64,000 nucleotides of DNA, taken from NCBI RefSeq assembly GCF_018812025.1, contig NC_063053.1, positions 9,680,123 to 9,744,122 on the forward strand, read 5' to 3'. Positions 25,215-35,858 of the stretch are shown one piece after another. Under the pieces are notes generated by a model that saw nothing but the letters and a program-made list of their open reading frames with translations, was not told the origin of the DNA and made no database searches. The stretch's first letter is position 1. Each line of letters opens with the position of its first letter. Made by a program: the position numbers and the translations under genes. This DNA is from Megalobrama amblycephala. Lineage: Eukaryota; Chordata; Actinopteri; Cypriniformes; Xenocyprididae.

Positions 25215-28200
25215 GTCTGTCTGTCTGTCTGTTTATCTATGTCAACTGTCTCTTTATCTCTCTTCTCATCCTTTAAGGTATTGTGTCCATCATGACTCTC
25301 TCCGGCCTGGCGTATGAGCGCTACATCCGTGTGGTTCATGCCAAGGTCATTGACTTCCCCTGGGCCTGGAGGGCCATCACACACATCTGGCTGTACTCTT
25401 TAGCCTGGACTGGAGCTCCTCTCCTGGGATGGAACCGCTACACGCTGGAAGTCCATAAGTTAGGCTGCTCTCTGGACTGGGCGTCTAAAGATCCCAACGA
25501 TGCTTCCTTCATTCTTTTCTTCCTCCTCGGATGCTTCTTTGTCCCTGTGGGTGTCATGGCCTACTGTTATGGAAACATTTTGTATACAGTGAAAATGGTA
25601 AGGCAAACACTTTTCTTTAATTATGTGTGCCACACACTGAAAAAATGGTAACCTAAACATTGTAACATCTAAATTAACTGGTTTCAAGTCAAAAATATTA
25701 TTTAATATTGACTAAATACTTTCATTTATACCAACATTTATGGGTTAAATCACCACTGTGTGTTGCTCAGAGACGCACAGTCGTCACAGGCTTTATAGGT
25801 AATATTTTCGTTGGCAAAACTGAGCAAAAGCAGACAATATTGTGTCTAAAATATAACACAATATATTAACTTCTTATTTATTGAACTGTTGTATAAAATC
25901 AATATCACATTTGCACTATTTGGGACAAAAGCAGCACTCATGTGGTATTGCTTAACTAGATCATGATATAAATGATATCATGATGAGACAAAAACGTATA
26001 CACAAGCATTTTTCCCCTGATATCTTGAATTTTAGGGGCATCTAACTGCATTCTATATACTTCATCACATAGTGAGCTGTTGCCCTGAACCATGTTTGTC
26101 ACCAATCAACTGTATGAAATGCAAGATGAACTGCGTAGGTCTTGGGCAGGGCGAGTTTGTTAAATGTGTTAATAATTTTAATGTGTTATTTTTCCCCAGA
26201 ACTAGGCTAATTAAATGTCCTCTAAGCGATGTCACGCGTTTTTAGTTTTTGTCACATACAGCAAACATCAACTCACTATCCGCTAGCTGCCTGTCCCCTG
26301 AACACACTGTAAAAAAACATGGTCTCTGTAGTCGCCACAAGCGCCAAAAACGGCAATAAAAACAAATTAGTGCAGCCTGGACCACGAAACATAATAAACA
26401 CGCTCCAGCCAATAACCGACAAGAATGATTTTAAATGCGCGTTCATGACTGTTTCAGGAAGCACGGAGGGGAGGGGAGGGGAGGGGAGGGGAGGGGAGGA
26501 GGAGGTGAAGGGAGGGGAGGAGGAGGCGAAGGGAGGGTCTAGCTAGCCTCTGTTTTGTTTGACAACACTAAGAACGTCAACAGTAAGTTACTCCACCCAA
26601 GATCACTTAGAGAACCTTTAATTAAGTTAACGCATTAAATTGACAGCCCTAATATATATGGGTCATTGACGAATAAGGTTTCTAAAAGTGAAAAAAAAAA
26701 AAACTAAAAAAAAAAATCTAATGGAGATATAATTATTTTTGAAGCTTTATTAACCCTTAAATGCATACCTCGGGTCTTTAGTGACCCGGGACATCATTCA
26801 CTACCCTCCTCCTCGTTCATTTTTTAAAGTTAGACATCAACCTTCTTGATATTTCTCAATCAATTCATTATAAAGAATATAACAAGAAAAAAATCATAAA
26901 ATTATAAAAGAATGCCTATTTTTGTATTCATTTTTTGTAAAGATTGTATAGGGTCGCTAACGACCCGAGGTGTGTATAAGTGTATATTTTTTCTGCACAA
27001 CAATAATTTAATCTTAAATGACGGAATAAGTCCAATTTACCTTTATTCCACAAGGTGGCAATGTCCGATACACAATGCTGAAGTGACGACTCATTCAGAC
27101 AGAAAACAAAATAATAAGAAAAACATGAAATGGCTCAGCGATTTACTGCAGAGCAAGTACTGAACGCAATCAAATATGAATGTAACTGTCACTGGATGGA
27201 TCTGGTGAAGCTGTTAGCGATCGAAATATTGATTTTGAAGATGTTGAAAATTATATAGTTTTGAGAATACGTTTGAGATCGCGAATATTCGTGACCTCAA
27301 ACATAAAAATAGCCTATTATTTGCTGAATTTATTGGGAAATGAGTTCTGACGAGGACAGTGATGATGGCATAAAACATCTGCTCAAACTGAACCCTTTCA
27401 AGCTCCAAAAGGTAACAGAATATGATTTATTTTATTCTTCTGTAATTGTTACTCTAATATCAGAAGAGTTTTATATTATCATGACAGGTAGAGATCCTTC
27501 CGTGTTAGATATAGATCCGGGTCGATAAAGACCCGAATATATAAGAATGATTGGCGAAACAGTCATGCATTTAAGGGTTAAGTGTTAACAATGAGATTAT
27601 GTGGTTTTTATAAACAATTAACACTGTTTTTGTCATTTTTTACAAGATGGACAAAATTTGACACCAAAAAAGACATTTAGTTTAACCAAAATTTCTGTTT
27701 TACCGAATGACACTTTTGGTTGTACCGAATGACGATGGCTGAATCCCAAATGGCACACTTCTATGCACTTTCGGTCTTGTGGACTTACAATGGCTGCCGC
27801 GTACACATGTCCGTTAAGTCCACAAGACCGTAGGGTGTCCCATTCATCATTTTAGGTTACAGAAGGGTGCTAGCGAGCGCCCCCTTTGCGGGGATTTGGG
27901 GAACTGTATTTTAAAGCATCACATGACAGACATTATATCAAGCTTGGTGAAAAAAAATACATCCAATATGGCAGGTCAAAAGAAATGTCAGTTGTATATT
28001 TCATTAAATTCTTCAAAGTATCTATAAAAATAGCCCCATCTAATTAAAAATTCACACTGTTTTGGAATCAATTGTGAGTCGAGTCTCTATGTGTGGCTGT
28101 ATGTGTGATGTGTCTATGTAGAGACAGCAAGACTGAAAATTGTATGGTGAACTCATTTGTTTTTAAATCAAATAAAGGGCATTAGTACATTTATATATTT

Positions 28201-28795
28201 TCAAACGTGATCACCTGGTAAGCAAATTTGACCATTGTTGGCCTTTTTCTTGAGACAGCTTGTCATCTCATTTCTGATCTGTGATTTGCATGTCACCTCA
28301 CTTTCTTTCTTTCTGTTTTTAACCTTCATCATTCTCTATTGTTCTTTCTAAACACACCGTCAAGCTGCTGTAATTTAGCAGTGAATGGGGCCGACACACT
28401 CTGTGTGAGGGGCTATTTCAACTAAAAGCATATTGTCTGAAGGTGCCTTCAAACAATAAGCAGAGACGGTGATTGTGCACGTAAATAGCTTGTGGTTTTC
28501 ATCGGCGCAGCTCCTGTGCATCAGATATTATCAGGTGTGCTGCCCAGGGGTGGGAGAGCAGGACTGCTGTAAAATGATCTGCAAGTGATTATACGCTTGC
28601 CATAAACTGAAGTGTGTGCATTTTTTATTTATTTTTTTTTATTTTTTTTTGGGATGTTGAAATACTATCTCTTATATCCACTTTATGTACAGAGACAGAC
28701 ATAAGTAAGCCATTTGTAGGTTTATTCCCATAAAAAGCATTCAAATTCTAAACACTGGCTGAAGCAATGGCATATGGTGTGGTATTATCTGTTTT

Positions 28796-28854
<59 letters not shown>

Positions 28855-30439
28855 ATGGTGTGGATCAGTATATGTGTGAAATCCAACAGTCTATCAGAAA
28901 GTGTAAAACTGCTGAATCAATTAAACAAACCACAACAACCTGCAGCTCACACGCCACAATGTGAAGATGAGCAGAAGACTATACACCAGCACAACACATA
29001 AAATTGCATTTGGATTGAATCCAAGAATTTTATTGATTTGAGACAGAAAATTGCATAGATTGAAAGTAACAAACAGCTCAGTTGTGAAGTTGATCATAAT
29101 GGTAATTGTCAATATAAAGTCTAACACCACTGAGATGAAGAATATCCAGGGAAACAGCCAAAAACCTGGCAGCACCTTTAATAATTTAGATTGTTTCAAC
29201 ATGGTTTTGGAAGCTTCATAAAGTGCACTATTTACAGACTGCAGAAAGCAAGTCAATACTACTAAGTGTTAAACCCTTAAGGCACAATACCAGACGAGAC
29301 CCCTGTTCTCTTGAAAGTACATAAACACATACGCAGTGTTGGTATTCTTGCTCTGAAATCAACCCCAGAATGCACAGCAGGGGTTTCCTAATCATCCAGA
29401 CTGCTTCTTTTTATTCACTATTTCATCTTTTCTCTGTTGCCAAAGTGAGGATTTACAAAGTGCTTTGAGGGTTTTTTCCCCTGACTGCACATTTAATGTG
29501 CTTGACTTGTGAGGAACATGCTGCCTCTGTGTTGTACAGAACAGCTTCTCACGTCTTGATTATTCTGTTCTATGAGTAAACATGGTTGTGTACCATCTCC
29601 CCGAATAAATTAATCAGGGAATCAATAAATGTATTAATGAATCTGTAAATCAATAAGGGAATCAATAAATGCATGAATGAATTGGTAATCCAATTCACTC
29701 ATGAATGAATAAGTAAAATGGATAGTTATACAAATTGAGAGATTACATATAAATGCATACATTTTTACATATAGTTATATTTATAACAGTTTAAAATATT
29801 TGTTCCACTACAGGACCATTTATTATGAACTAGTGAAAGAAAAATGAACCAAAAATGTACACCTGATCATCTACCTAAATAATGAATCAGTTACTCAGTC
29901 AAGGTGTTTATACGTGCCATGTCAGCAGCATGACAGCTTTAATTGATGCATAAGGAAAAACAACTATCCTCCTGACTATACTGGGTTTGGAAAGCCATCT
30001 TCAGGTTGATAAAATAATTTCAGAAAAAAACTTACATTGACCATCAACAACATTGCTCCCCCAAGTGGTGACCCAGTTCTGTTTTAGTTACACAATGGCA
30101 GGAGCTCTGAGAGATGCTTAGTCAAACTCAGCAAATTTTATTGCTGTTCTTGCAGCTGTGTGATGATAATGAATGAATGTGTGTGTGAGTCAGAGAAAAT
30201 ATGTTTAATTAAAGAAGCAACAACATAAGAGTTTCTTAGGGCATCATGCTTTTGAGCATATGACCTCTGTCTAAAGCCGATCAGCTTGGGAAAATATATA
30301 TTATTAACATTACGTGCAATGTATTATATCAGTGTTGGGTAGGGATGGGTATCGTTAAGGTTTTAATGTTATTACTACTCTTACCGATACTGCTTATCGA
30401 TCCAGTACTTTAACGGCATTCTTATCGGTACTTTTTGTT

Positions 30440-30488
<49 letters not shown>

Positions 30489-33400
30489 TATATAAGAGCT
30501 GAATTAACTTTGCTTTATATTATATGGTGTCTGGCATTTTTGGTGTTTTACATAATATACAGTAAGAACATGAACAAAGAAACAAAGTAAAACAAACTGA
30601 CAAATACAATAAAACAAAGATACAAATGAAAAAAAGTGCTTTAATTTGTTCATGTGTTAAGGTAAGTAATATAGGCCTAGCCTATAAAAGAAATCGAAGT
30701 AAAGTAACCAAATGTAAAATAACACTGCATGGCTTTCACAGTATAAATTAATAGATTAATGCTTATTAAAGCTAACTATATTCAGATGAAGAGCTGTGAG
30801 TTATTTTCTCTTTGCATTTTCTTGTTTGATTAACACTGATGGCATAATCATCAGTAGGTGACTGCTGTCACTTTAAGACAATAGATATTAACACACATCG
30901 GATTTTCTCCCAGCTGTTCATGTACACTTACGATATAAACTGCGTTTAAGTAGCTAAACACACACTAATCCGGTTATTTTGACATATTTTTGTGTGCATT
31001 TGATCGTTTGGACGTGCACCTGAAGCCCAACGTGTAATTTGTTTGTCTATTTGCGATCCGTTTTGGAGCGCGCGCACACATAATTCAGCCTGAGGAACAG
31101 CGTCTCTTGCGCGGATTATTGTGGTTTCAACGTTTTAAAATGTTGATAATTATCAAACATTTACTGCAATTTAGCAACAGTAAAGACAACCACCACCGAT
31201 TGTGCTGATTCTGACGTTAAGTTTGGGTTTAGGGAGGAATGAACGCGCACAGCTGTGAATAGAAGGTGTGCTAAACGAAACGCGGCGATTTTTAATAGTT
31301 ATAGTTTTAATATAATACTCAGATATCTTCTTTCTGATCCTTGGAAGCCAAAATCGAAATCAAAAATAAAATAAGCATAATATCACAGGCCTAAAGTGTA
31401 AGCAGACGTTTAGTTGTTTAGTTCTCCAATTAAACAGGGATTTCATGTGAGCGGCTGCGCGCGCTGTAGCTCCTGAGCACGATCTCTCTTCTCAATTGCG
31501 AAAGCAAAAATGCATCATACACAAATGTCCTAATATTACTGCATACAGACGCAGCTGGCGAATCTGGCGAGATAGAATTCGCAAGATAATGTATATATAG
31601 CAATAATAGTGTACGTGTATTTTCTTCATAATTTCTCCAGTACCGATAGCAGAACCGTTAACGTCAGAGCTTATCGATACACCGGTCTTTCATAATTTAG
31701 CCCCGGTGCCAATATAATACCGGGTCCCTAGTGTTGGGGGTAACGCATTACAAGTAATGTGAGTTAAGTAATCAGATTACTTTTTTAAGTAAAGTTACTT
31801 TTTAAAAAAAACTCAGAATACTACACAAACCTGCAATAAATGTTTAATAGCACAAATATACTTTATGTATTTAATTTCACTTTAACCAATGTCTTTGCTG
31901 CTGACATTCGATGATCCAGTTCAACCATACTAATAAGCAAAAATGACTTCAGATAAACATTGCATTTGTGTTTTTTATTTTTTCCATTTTATTGCTGAAG
32001 TAAGAATGTTGAACTAACTTTTGTCTGCATCATTTCACTTTTGGTATGAAATGGCCTTTACATTTGACAAAAATATACAGAACTTTTTCAGCCCAGGTGA
32101 CAAAAAGTAGCACAAAAGTAATGTAGTGCATTACTTTACATAAAAAGTTACACAATTAGTTACTTTTATAACTCATTACTTTTAAAAGTATGTTACTCTA
32201 AAAAGTAATTAATTACTAGTTACTAATTACATCTTCAACAGTGTAATTAGATTACTGTACTGTACTGTACTAATGACCTGAACTTTTTTTAGGGCGTGTG
32301 GTATGTGCTTTACCGAATTAAACTGATTTATGACAAATGCCATCTGTTCTGTTTCTATAGCTGCGGTCTATCCAGGATCTGCAGACGGTTCAGACGATCA
32401 AGATTCTGCGATATGAGAAGAAAGTGGCGGTGATGTTCCTGATGATGATTTCTTGTTTCCTGGTGTGCTGGACGCCCTATGCTGTGGTCTCCATGCTGGA
32501 GGCCTTTGGCAGGAAGAGTGTCGTCTCCCCCACGGTTGCCATCATTCCCTCTCTCTTCGCCAAATCCAGCACTGCCTACAACCCCGTCATCTATGCCTTC
32601 ATGAGCAGAAAGGTCAGCAGGGATCACTCAGTTCTGAGGGAGGGGCATTTAGTCAGGGCAGGTCTGGTCCATACACTTAAACAGCATTTAATCTTAATCT
32701 TCACGGTACTTTAGAACGCGATGGAAACGCAGACAGCAACAGGTCTGGGGGGAAACGTTCCTGGGACAAAATTATTCCGGGTAATTTTGGTTGAAAAGCG
32801 GCTATACTAGCTCAAGTCAGCATAGGGTGGTTCTGTGAACTGTTGCAAACCATTGACAAATTGCATAAGAAATAACCTTTAAGATTTAAAATAAATGTAA
32901 TACAGTAAAATAATAATAAATAATAATATAAATAACTACATAATTACAAATAAAATAATTGTATACAATTTTATACTATATTCAGCTGCATTTTACCTGT
33001 TTTACTCCATGAATTTGGTAGCATAATTATTTTTTAATGGTATATAATGTTAAGTTTTAAATAATCAATCTTCAAATCATTCATTTTTTTGTATTGTCTG
33101 TATTGTCTGAAAAGGAAGTTATCAAATATTGTAATGTATATGTGCTGTTTTAGTTTCATTTTCACTCTGTTTGCTCTGTTCCTGTTTTTCTGTGTTCTCT
33201 AGTTAGTTTCCTTGTTTGTTAAAGGGTTAGTTCACCCAAAAATGAAAATTCTGTCATTAATTACTCACCCTCATGTCGTTCCACACCTGTAAGACCTTCG
33301 TTCATCTTCGGAACACAAATTAAGATTTTTTTGATGAAATCCGAGAGGTATATGACTCGTCCATAGACAGCAATTTAACTACACTTTCAAGGTCCAGAAA

Positions 33401-34447
33401 GGTACTAAAGACATCGTTAAAACAGTCGACGTGACTGCAGTGGTTCAACCTTAATGTTATAAAGCGATGAGAATACTTTTTGTGTGTAAAAACAAAACAA
33501 AAGTAACAACTATAGTCAACAATATCTTCTCTTCTGTGTCATTCTCATACGTTGTTTACGTCCAACGCTCCCAGGTTCAACATCAGAACGCCGACTCATT
33601 ATTGGCCAGCTCCTGCATCAGCATCACATGCATGCAACGTGCTGCTCACATGATCAGCTTTGGCCAATACTGAGCCAGCATTCAGATATAAACACGGAAG
33701 CCTTCACTGTGCTTTCTTCGTCACCTGCGTAAGGATAATGACAGAGAAGAGAAGAGATTGTTGAATAAAGTTGTTATTTTTGTTTTGTTTTTACACACAA
33801 AAAGTATTCTCGTCGCTTAATAAAATTAAGGTTGAACCACTGCAGTCACATTAACTGTTTTAACAATGTCTTTAGTACTTTTCTGGACCTTGAAAGTGTC
33901 GGTTAAATTACCATATAGTAATATGCCTTTTGGATTCCATCAAAAAAAATCTTCCGAAGTTCCGAATGTTCCGAAGATGAATGAAGGTCTTACGGGTGTG
34001 GAACAACATGAGGGTGATTAAATAATGACAGAATTTTCATTTTTGGGTGAACTAACCCTTTAATTCGTACCCACACCTGTTCTGTTTTATCTGTCTGTCT
34101 ATATGAAGCTACTGAATGTACTGTATGTCATTTTGTGCAGTGCATTTTGATGAATGTATTTCCTCTTTCTGATTGGTCAGTTTCGCAGGTGCATGTTACA
34201 GATGCTTTGTTCTCGCCTGGCCAGTCTGCAGCACACCATTAAGGACCGCCCCCTGACCCGCATCGAACATCCTGTACGCCCCATTGTGATGTCACATAGC
34301 CGTGCCGACCGGCCCAAAAAGAGAGTGACCTTCAACTCTTCCTCTATCGTATTCATCATCGCAAGCAATGACACCCATCCTTTGGACATCACCACCAAAT
34401 GCAATGATGTACCAGACATCGATGCAATTCAAGTTCGACCCCTTTGA
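22766..34447 (+). CDS. opn3: Encephalopsin (opsin-3), complete gene, four coding exons
   Basis: Encodes a non-visual, Gi/o-type opsin expected in the plasma membrane of brain and other cells, binding retinal through a Schiff base. Coding exons are 22766-23090, 25278-25597, 32361-32612 and 34181-34447 (1,164 nt, 387 residues; human OPN3 has 402). All introns are GT-AG. Visible features: seven membrane segments, an N-glycosylation site at Asn5, Asp71 in TM2, disulfide cysteines Cys98 and Cys172, ERY at 122-124, retinal-binding Lys283 in SLFAKSS, and NPVIY at 289-293. The C-terminus has the OPN3-type [12 protein letters not shown] and IQVRPL ends, which separates it from TMT opsins. It is convergent with kmo, as in human. 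No damage is seen. Introns hold many transposons. Confidence 0.96.
25166..25240 (+). repeat. (ATCT)n/(GTCT)n microsatellite
   Basis: About 13 ATCT units followed by several GTCT units, in opn3 intron 1. It ends about 37 nt before the exon 2 acceptor, so the pyrimidine-rich repeat runs into the region where the branch point and polypyrimidine tract must lie. Confidence 0.95.
25278..25597 (+). CDS. opn3: opn3 coding exon 2
   Basis: Residues 109-215: rest of TM3 with ERY, TM4, extracellular loop 2 with Cys172, and TM5. The acceptor is CTTTAAG (AAG rather than CAG or TAG), the donor ATG|GTAAGG, ending in phase 0. Confidence 0.95.
26462..26536 (+). repeat. (GGGGA)n G-rich tandem repeat
   Basis: Runs of GGGGA and GGAGG in opn3 intron 2, purine-only on this strand. 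Multiple G-runs could form a G-quadruplex. Confidence 0.85.
26754..27577 (+). mobile_element. piggyBac-like non-autonomous element
   Basis: It is flanked by TTAA at 26750-26753 and 27578-27581, with terminal repeats CCCTTAAATGCAT and its inverse ATGCATTTAAGGG. Sub-terminal GACCCG motifs occur in both arms. Inside, a 42-residue frame from 27130 begins [11 protein letters not shown], and 27340 onward reads [12 protein letters not shown]. These two pieces resemble the N-terminus of piggyBac-family transposases, separated by stops. The catalytic core is absent, so this is an internally deleted copy. It is itself inserted in another repeat whose halves lie at about 26650-26749 and 27582-27735. Confidence 0.82.
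27737..27905. mobile_element. MITE fragment
   Basis: The sequence from CCCAAATGGCACACTT to GCGAGCGCCCCCTTTGCGG recurs, inverted and interrupted, at about 60100-60440 in an ide intron. Both copies contain AGTCCACAAGAC and GGTGTCCCATT blocks. It has no coding potential. Confidence 0.6.
28355..28615. promoter_or_regulatory. Candidate conserved non-coding element in opn3 intron 2
   Basis: A 260-bp stretch of balanced base composition without repeat signatures, between transposon relics and a simple repeat. It includes CAGATATTATCAGG and GTGCACGTAAATAGC. It looks like constrained sequence, but this is judged by eye only. Confidence 0.18.
28799..28852. repeat. (TA)n microsatellite
   Basis: Perfect TA run of about 26 units in opn3 intron 2. 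Confidence 0.97.
28924..29250 (-). CDS. Unidentified hydrophobic ORF, antisense in opn3 intron 2
   Basis: The minus strand is open for about 110 codons ending in TAA at about 28921-28923. The first in-frame ATG is near 29201 and would give a protein of about 90 residues. An upstream CTTTCTGCAG at about 29240 could be a splice acceptor, so this may be a last exon. The translation has two or three strong membrane segments ([20 protein letters not shown] and [18 protein letters not shown]) separated by a short loop. I do not recognise the family; the layout recalls small tetraspan or LAPTM-like proteins. It could also be a retrocopy relic or chance. Confidence 0.22.
29280..30330. other. opn3 intron 2 sequence, nothing recognised
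   Basis: Part of the long second intron. No repeat end, exon or RNA gene is supported. A run of degenerate GAATGAATAAAT/AATCAATAA phrases at about 29600-29715 is a weak tandem repeat. Confidence 0.4.
30331..32241. mobile_element. hAT-type element split by a second hAT element
   Basis: The left end CAGTGTTGGG (30330-30339) is cut off from the rest, which resumes at 31731 with GTGTTGGGGGTAACGCATTA and runs to ACATCTTCAACAGTG at about 32241. The arms share inverted TAACTAGT/AGTTACTTTT blocks. It is a widespread fish repeat type. The insertion that splits it is listed separately. No coding frame remains. Confidence 0.7.
30340..31730. mobile_element. hAT-type element with 8-bp duplication GTGTTGGG
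   Basis: A 1,391-bp element beginning TAGGGATGGGTATCG and ending ATACCGGGTCCCTA, flanked by GTGTTGGG at 30332-30339 and 31731-31738. The arms carry CTTATCGAT and GTACCGATA blocks in inverted order. It landed in the terminus of another hAT-like repeat. It lacks a transposase frame and contains a (TA)n run at 30446-30486. Confidence 0.88.
32361..32612 (+). CDS. opn3: opn3 coding exon 3
   Basis: Residues 216-299: third intracellular loop, TM6 (LVCWTPY), TM7 with retinal-binding Lys283 and NPVIY. The acceptor is TCTATAG, the donor AAAG|GTCAGC, and both sides are phase 0. Confidence 0.95.
33223..34059. mobile_element. Foldback MITE with TTAA target duplication
   Basis: The best-preserved family member here: 837 bp, TTAA at 33219-33222 and 34060-34063, ends AGGGTTAGTTCACCC and GGGTGAACTAACCCT. 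The two halves are inverse copies, for example AAAGTACTAAAGACAT-like blocks at about 33400 and 33865. It lies in opn3 intron 3, ending about 120 nt before exon 4. Confidence 0.88.
34181..34447 (+). CDS. opn3: opn3 coding exon 4 (terminal)
   Basis: Residues 300-387 and TGA: cytoplasmic helix 8 ([10 protein letters not shown] with potential palmitoylation cysteines) and the tail with RPIVMSHS and [12 protein letters not shown]. The acceptor is TTGGTCAG. Confidence 0.95.
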   Translation, partial: FRRCMLQMLCSRLASLQHTIKDRPLTRIEHPVRPIVMSHSRADRPKKRVTFNSSSIVFIIASNDTHPLDITTKCNDVPDIDAIQVRPL

Positions 34448-34463
34448 CATTTGCCGTGGATAT

Positions 34464-34469
34464 ATTAAA
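34464..34469 (+). terminator. Possible opn3 poly(A) signal ATTAAA
   Basis: ATTAAA lies 17 nt after the opn3 stop codon. A canonical AATAAA on the same strand lies at 34796-34801 and may be the main signal for a longer 3' UTR. Confidence 0.35.
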
Positions 34470-34686
34470 GAATGGCATTGAAGCTCATTAATATCACGCT
34501 AATTCAAAGTTTATAATATGCAGAAGATACAGCAACATCTCTTTTCATAAAGATGGAAACAAGGATTTCTTTATGCAGCAGTAATGCAAACTAACTTTTG
34601 TGTAATGATCAGGACCTGTGTGAATTATGTCATTTGTAACTGCTGTAAGTATTTAATGAAAATGACTTTGAGTTATTTATTATCAT

Positions 34687-34919
34687 TTACAACTTCTCCT
34701 GTTCTCCATCTCTTCTGACACTGAAACTTCCACCTTCACCAGTTCCATGGGATGGTGAGATATCCAGCAGCTTAGGTCGCACAGTCCGTGAGCAGAATAA
34801 ATTAGTGAGTGTGCTCAGATAGATTAGGAACACAGTGTTCATACAAGGACTCTCCTGGAGGACATTTGTCAAAGGATGCAGCACCTCATCCAGACTGTCT
34901 GTCAGATCCACAGCGCCCC
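34687..34919 (-). CDS. Unidentified candidate terminal exon between opn3 and kmo
   Basis: The minus strand is open from a plausible acceptor (TTTTTCTCCAG at 34920-34930) to TAA at 34687-34689, followed at 34676-34681 by AATAAA. The 76-residue translation, entered in phase 1, begins GAVDLTDSLDEVLHPLTN and includes a hydrophobic stretch MNTVFLIYLSTLTNLF. It is richer in G+C than its flanks. It cannot be the kmo end, which is complete at 38600, and its phase does not fit kmo exon 14 or 15. No upstream exon was found in the transposon-filled gap. I do not recognise the protein. Confidence 0.25.
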
Positions 34920-34926
34920 CTGGAGA
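34906..34926 (-). promoter_or_regulatory. CTCF-like binding motif
   Basis: The minus strand reads TCTCCAGGGGGCGCTGTGG, close to the vertebrate CTCF core (CCANNAGGGGGCGC). It lies in the gap between the convergent opn3 and kmo ends, where an insulator would make sense. Binding is inferred from the motif only. Confidence 0.4.
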
Positions 34927-34930
34927 AAAA

Positions 34931-35290
34931 CTTTGTGTCCTTTTGAAACTAAGTCAAGCATCATGACTATTTTTACTGCTCAATTTTTAGATTAGGATTT
35001 TGTACAAACCCTTAAGTATTAAACTTTGGTGAGTTTACCTCAATTCGCTTTCCTTTTTGAGAAGAAGTGTGTTTTTCCTTTTCTATTATAGTAAATATAC
35101 TTATGATTTTTCGTAGAGGGTGATGTAATGAGTGAAAAAATTCCACTGTTGCATTTATGAAACAGAATATCATAGAAAATTCGGGATAGCCTCTTTTGAC
35201 TTGAGCCAGTAAATAAATATCTAGCAACTGCTCAGAACACCCTAGCAACCGCATGACAACACATTGGAAACCACCCACATTAATGCAAAG
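34931..35290. other. Intergenic DNA, no gene seen
   Basis: Contains a short fish-type repeat phrase (CACCCTAGCAACCGCATGAC at about 35237). The minus-strand frame at 35012-35278 runs through it and is not supported as a gene. Confidence 0.4.
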
Positions 35291-35837
35291 TACACTCTAA
35301 AAATGCTGGGTTAAAAACAACCCAAGTTGGGTTGAAAATGGACAAACCCAGCGGTTGGGTTAAATGTTTGCCCAACCTGCTGGGTAGTTTTATTTAAACC
35401 AACTATTGTTTAAAAATTGCTATATGGCTAGCTTAAAATGAACCCAAAATAGTTGGGAAATTAAAAAACAGATGCAATTAGAGGCAACAATAATAGACAA
35501 AAGGTGAATGTTTATTAATAAGCTTTAATATTTTATTAATATAAATTTAATAGTTTAATAGTTTATTAATATAAATTTATTAATAAGCAATTTAATAAAT
35601 GTTTATTGTTTAATAATTATTCATTGAACATTAATAAATGTTCATTTCCAACATACTTTGGGTTAATTTTAATTAAGCAATACAGTAATTTTTAAACAAT
35701 AGTTGAGTTAAATAAAACTACCCAGCAGGTTGGGCAGACATTTAACCCTACCGCTGGGTTAAAACAACCCAATTGCTGGGTTTGTCCATTTTCAACCCAA
35801 CTTGGGTTGTTTTTAACCCAGCATTTTTTAGAGTGTA
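35291..35837. mobile_element. Foldback MITE (TACACTCTAAAAA ends)
   Basis: A 547-bp element with long inverted arms: TACACTCTAAAAATGCTGGG on the left and CCCAGCATTTTTTAGAGTGTA on the right, both followed inward by repeated AACCCAA/TTGGGTT motifs. The AT-rich centre (35500-35650) is made of TTTATTAATA repeats. It is non-coding. Confidence 0.82.
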
Positions 35838-35858
35838 CTCACAATCAGCAATATCTAT

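Noticed and set aside
32355..32680. Open frames opposite and shifted to opn3 exon 3
   Set aside because: Shadows of a real coding exon, which has splice sites and conserved opsin motifs in another frame.
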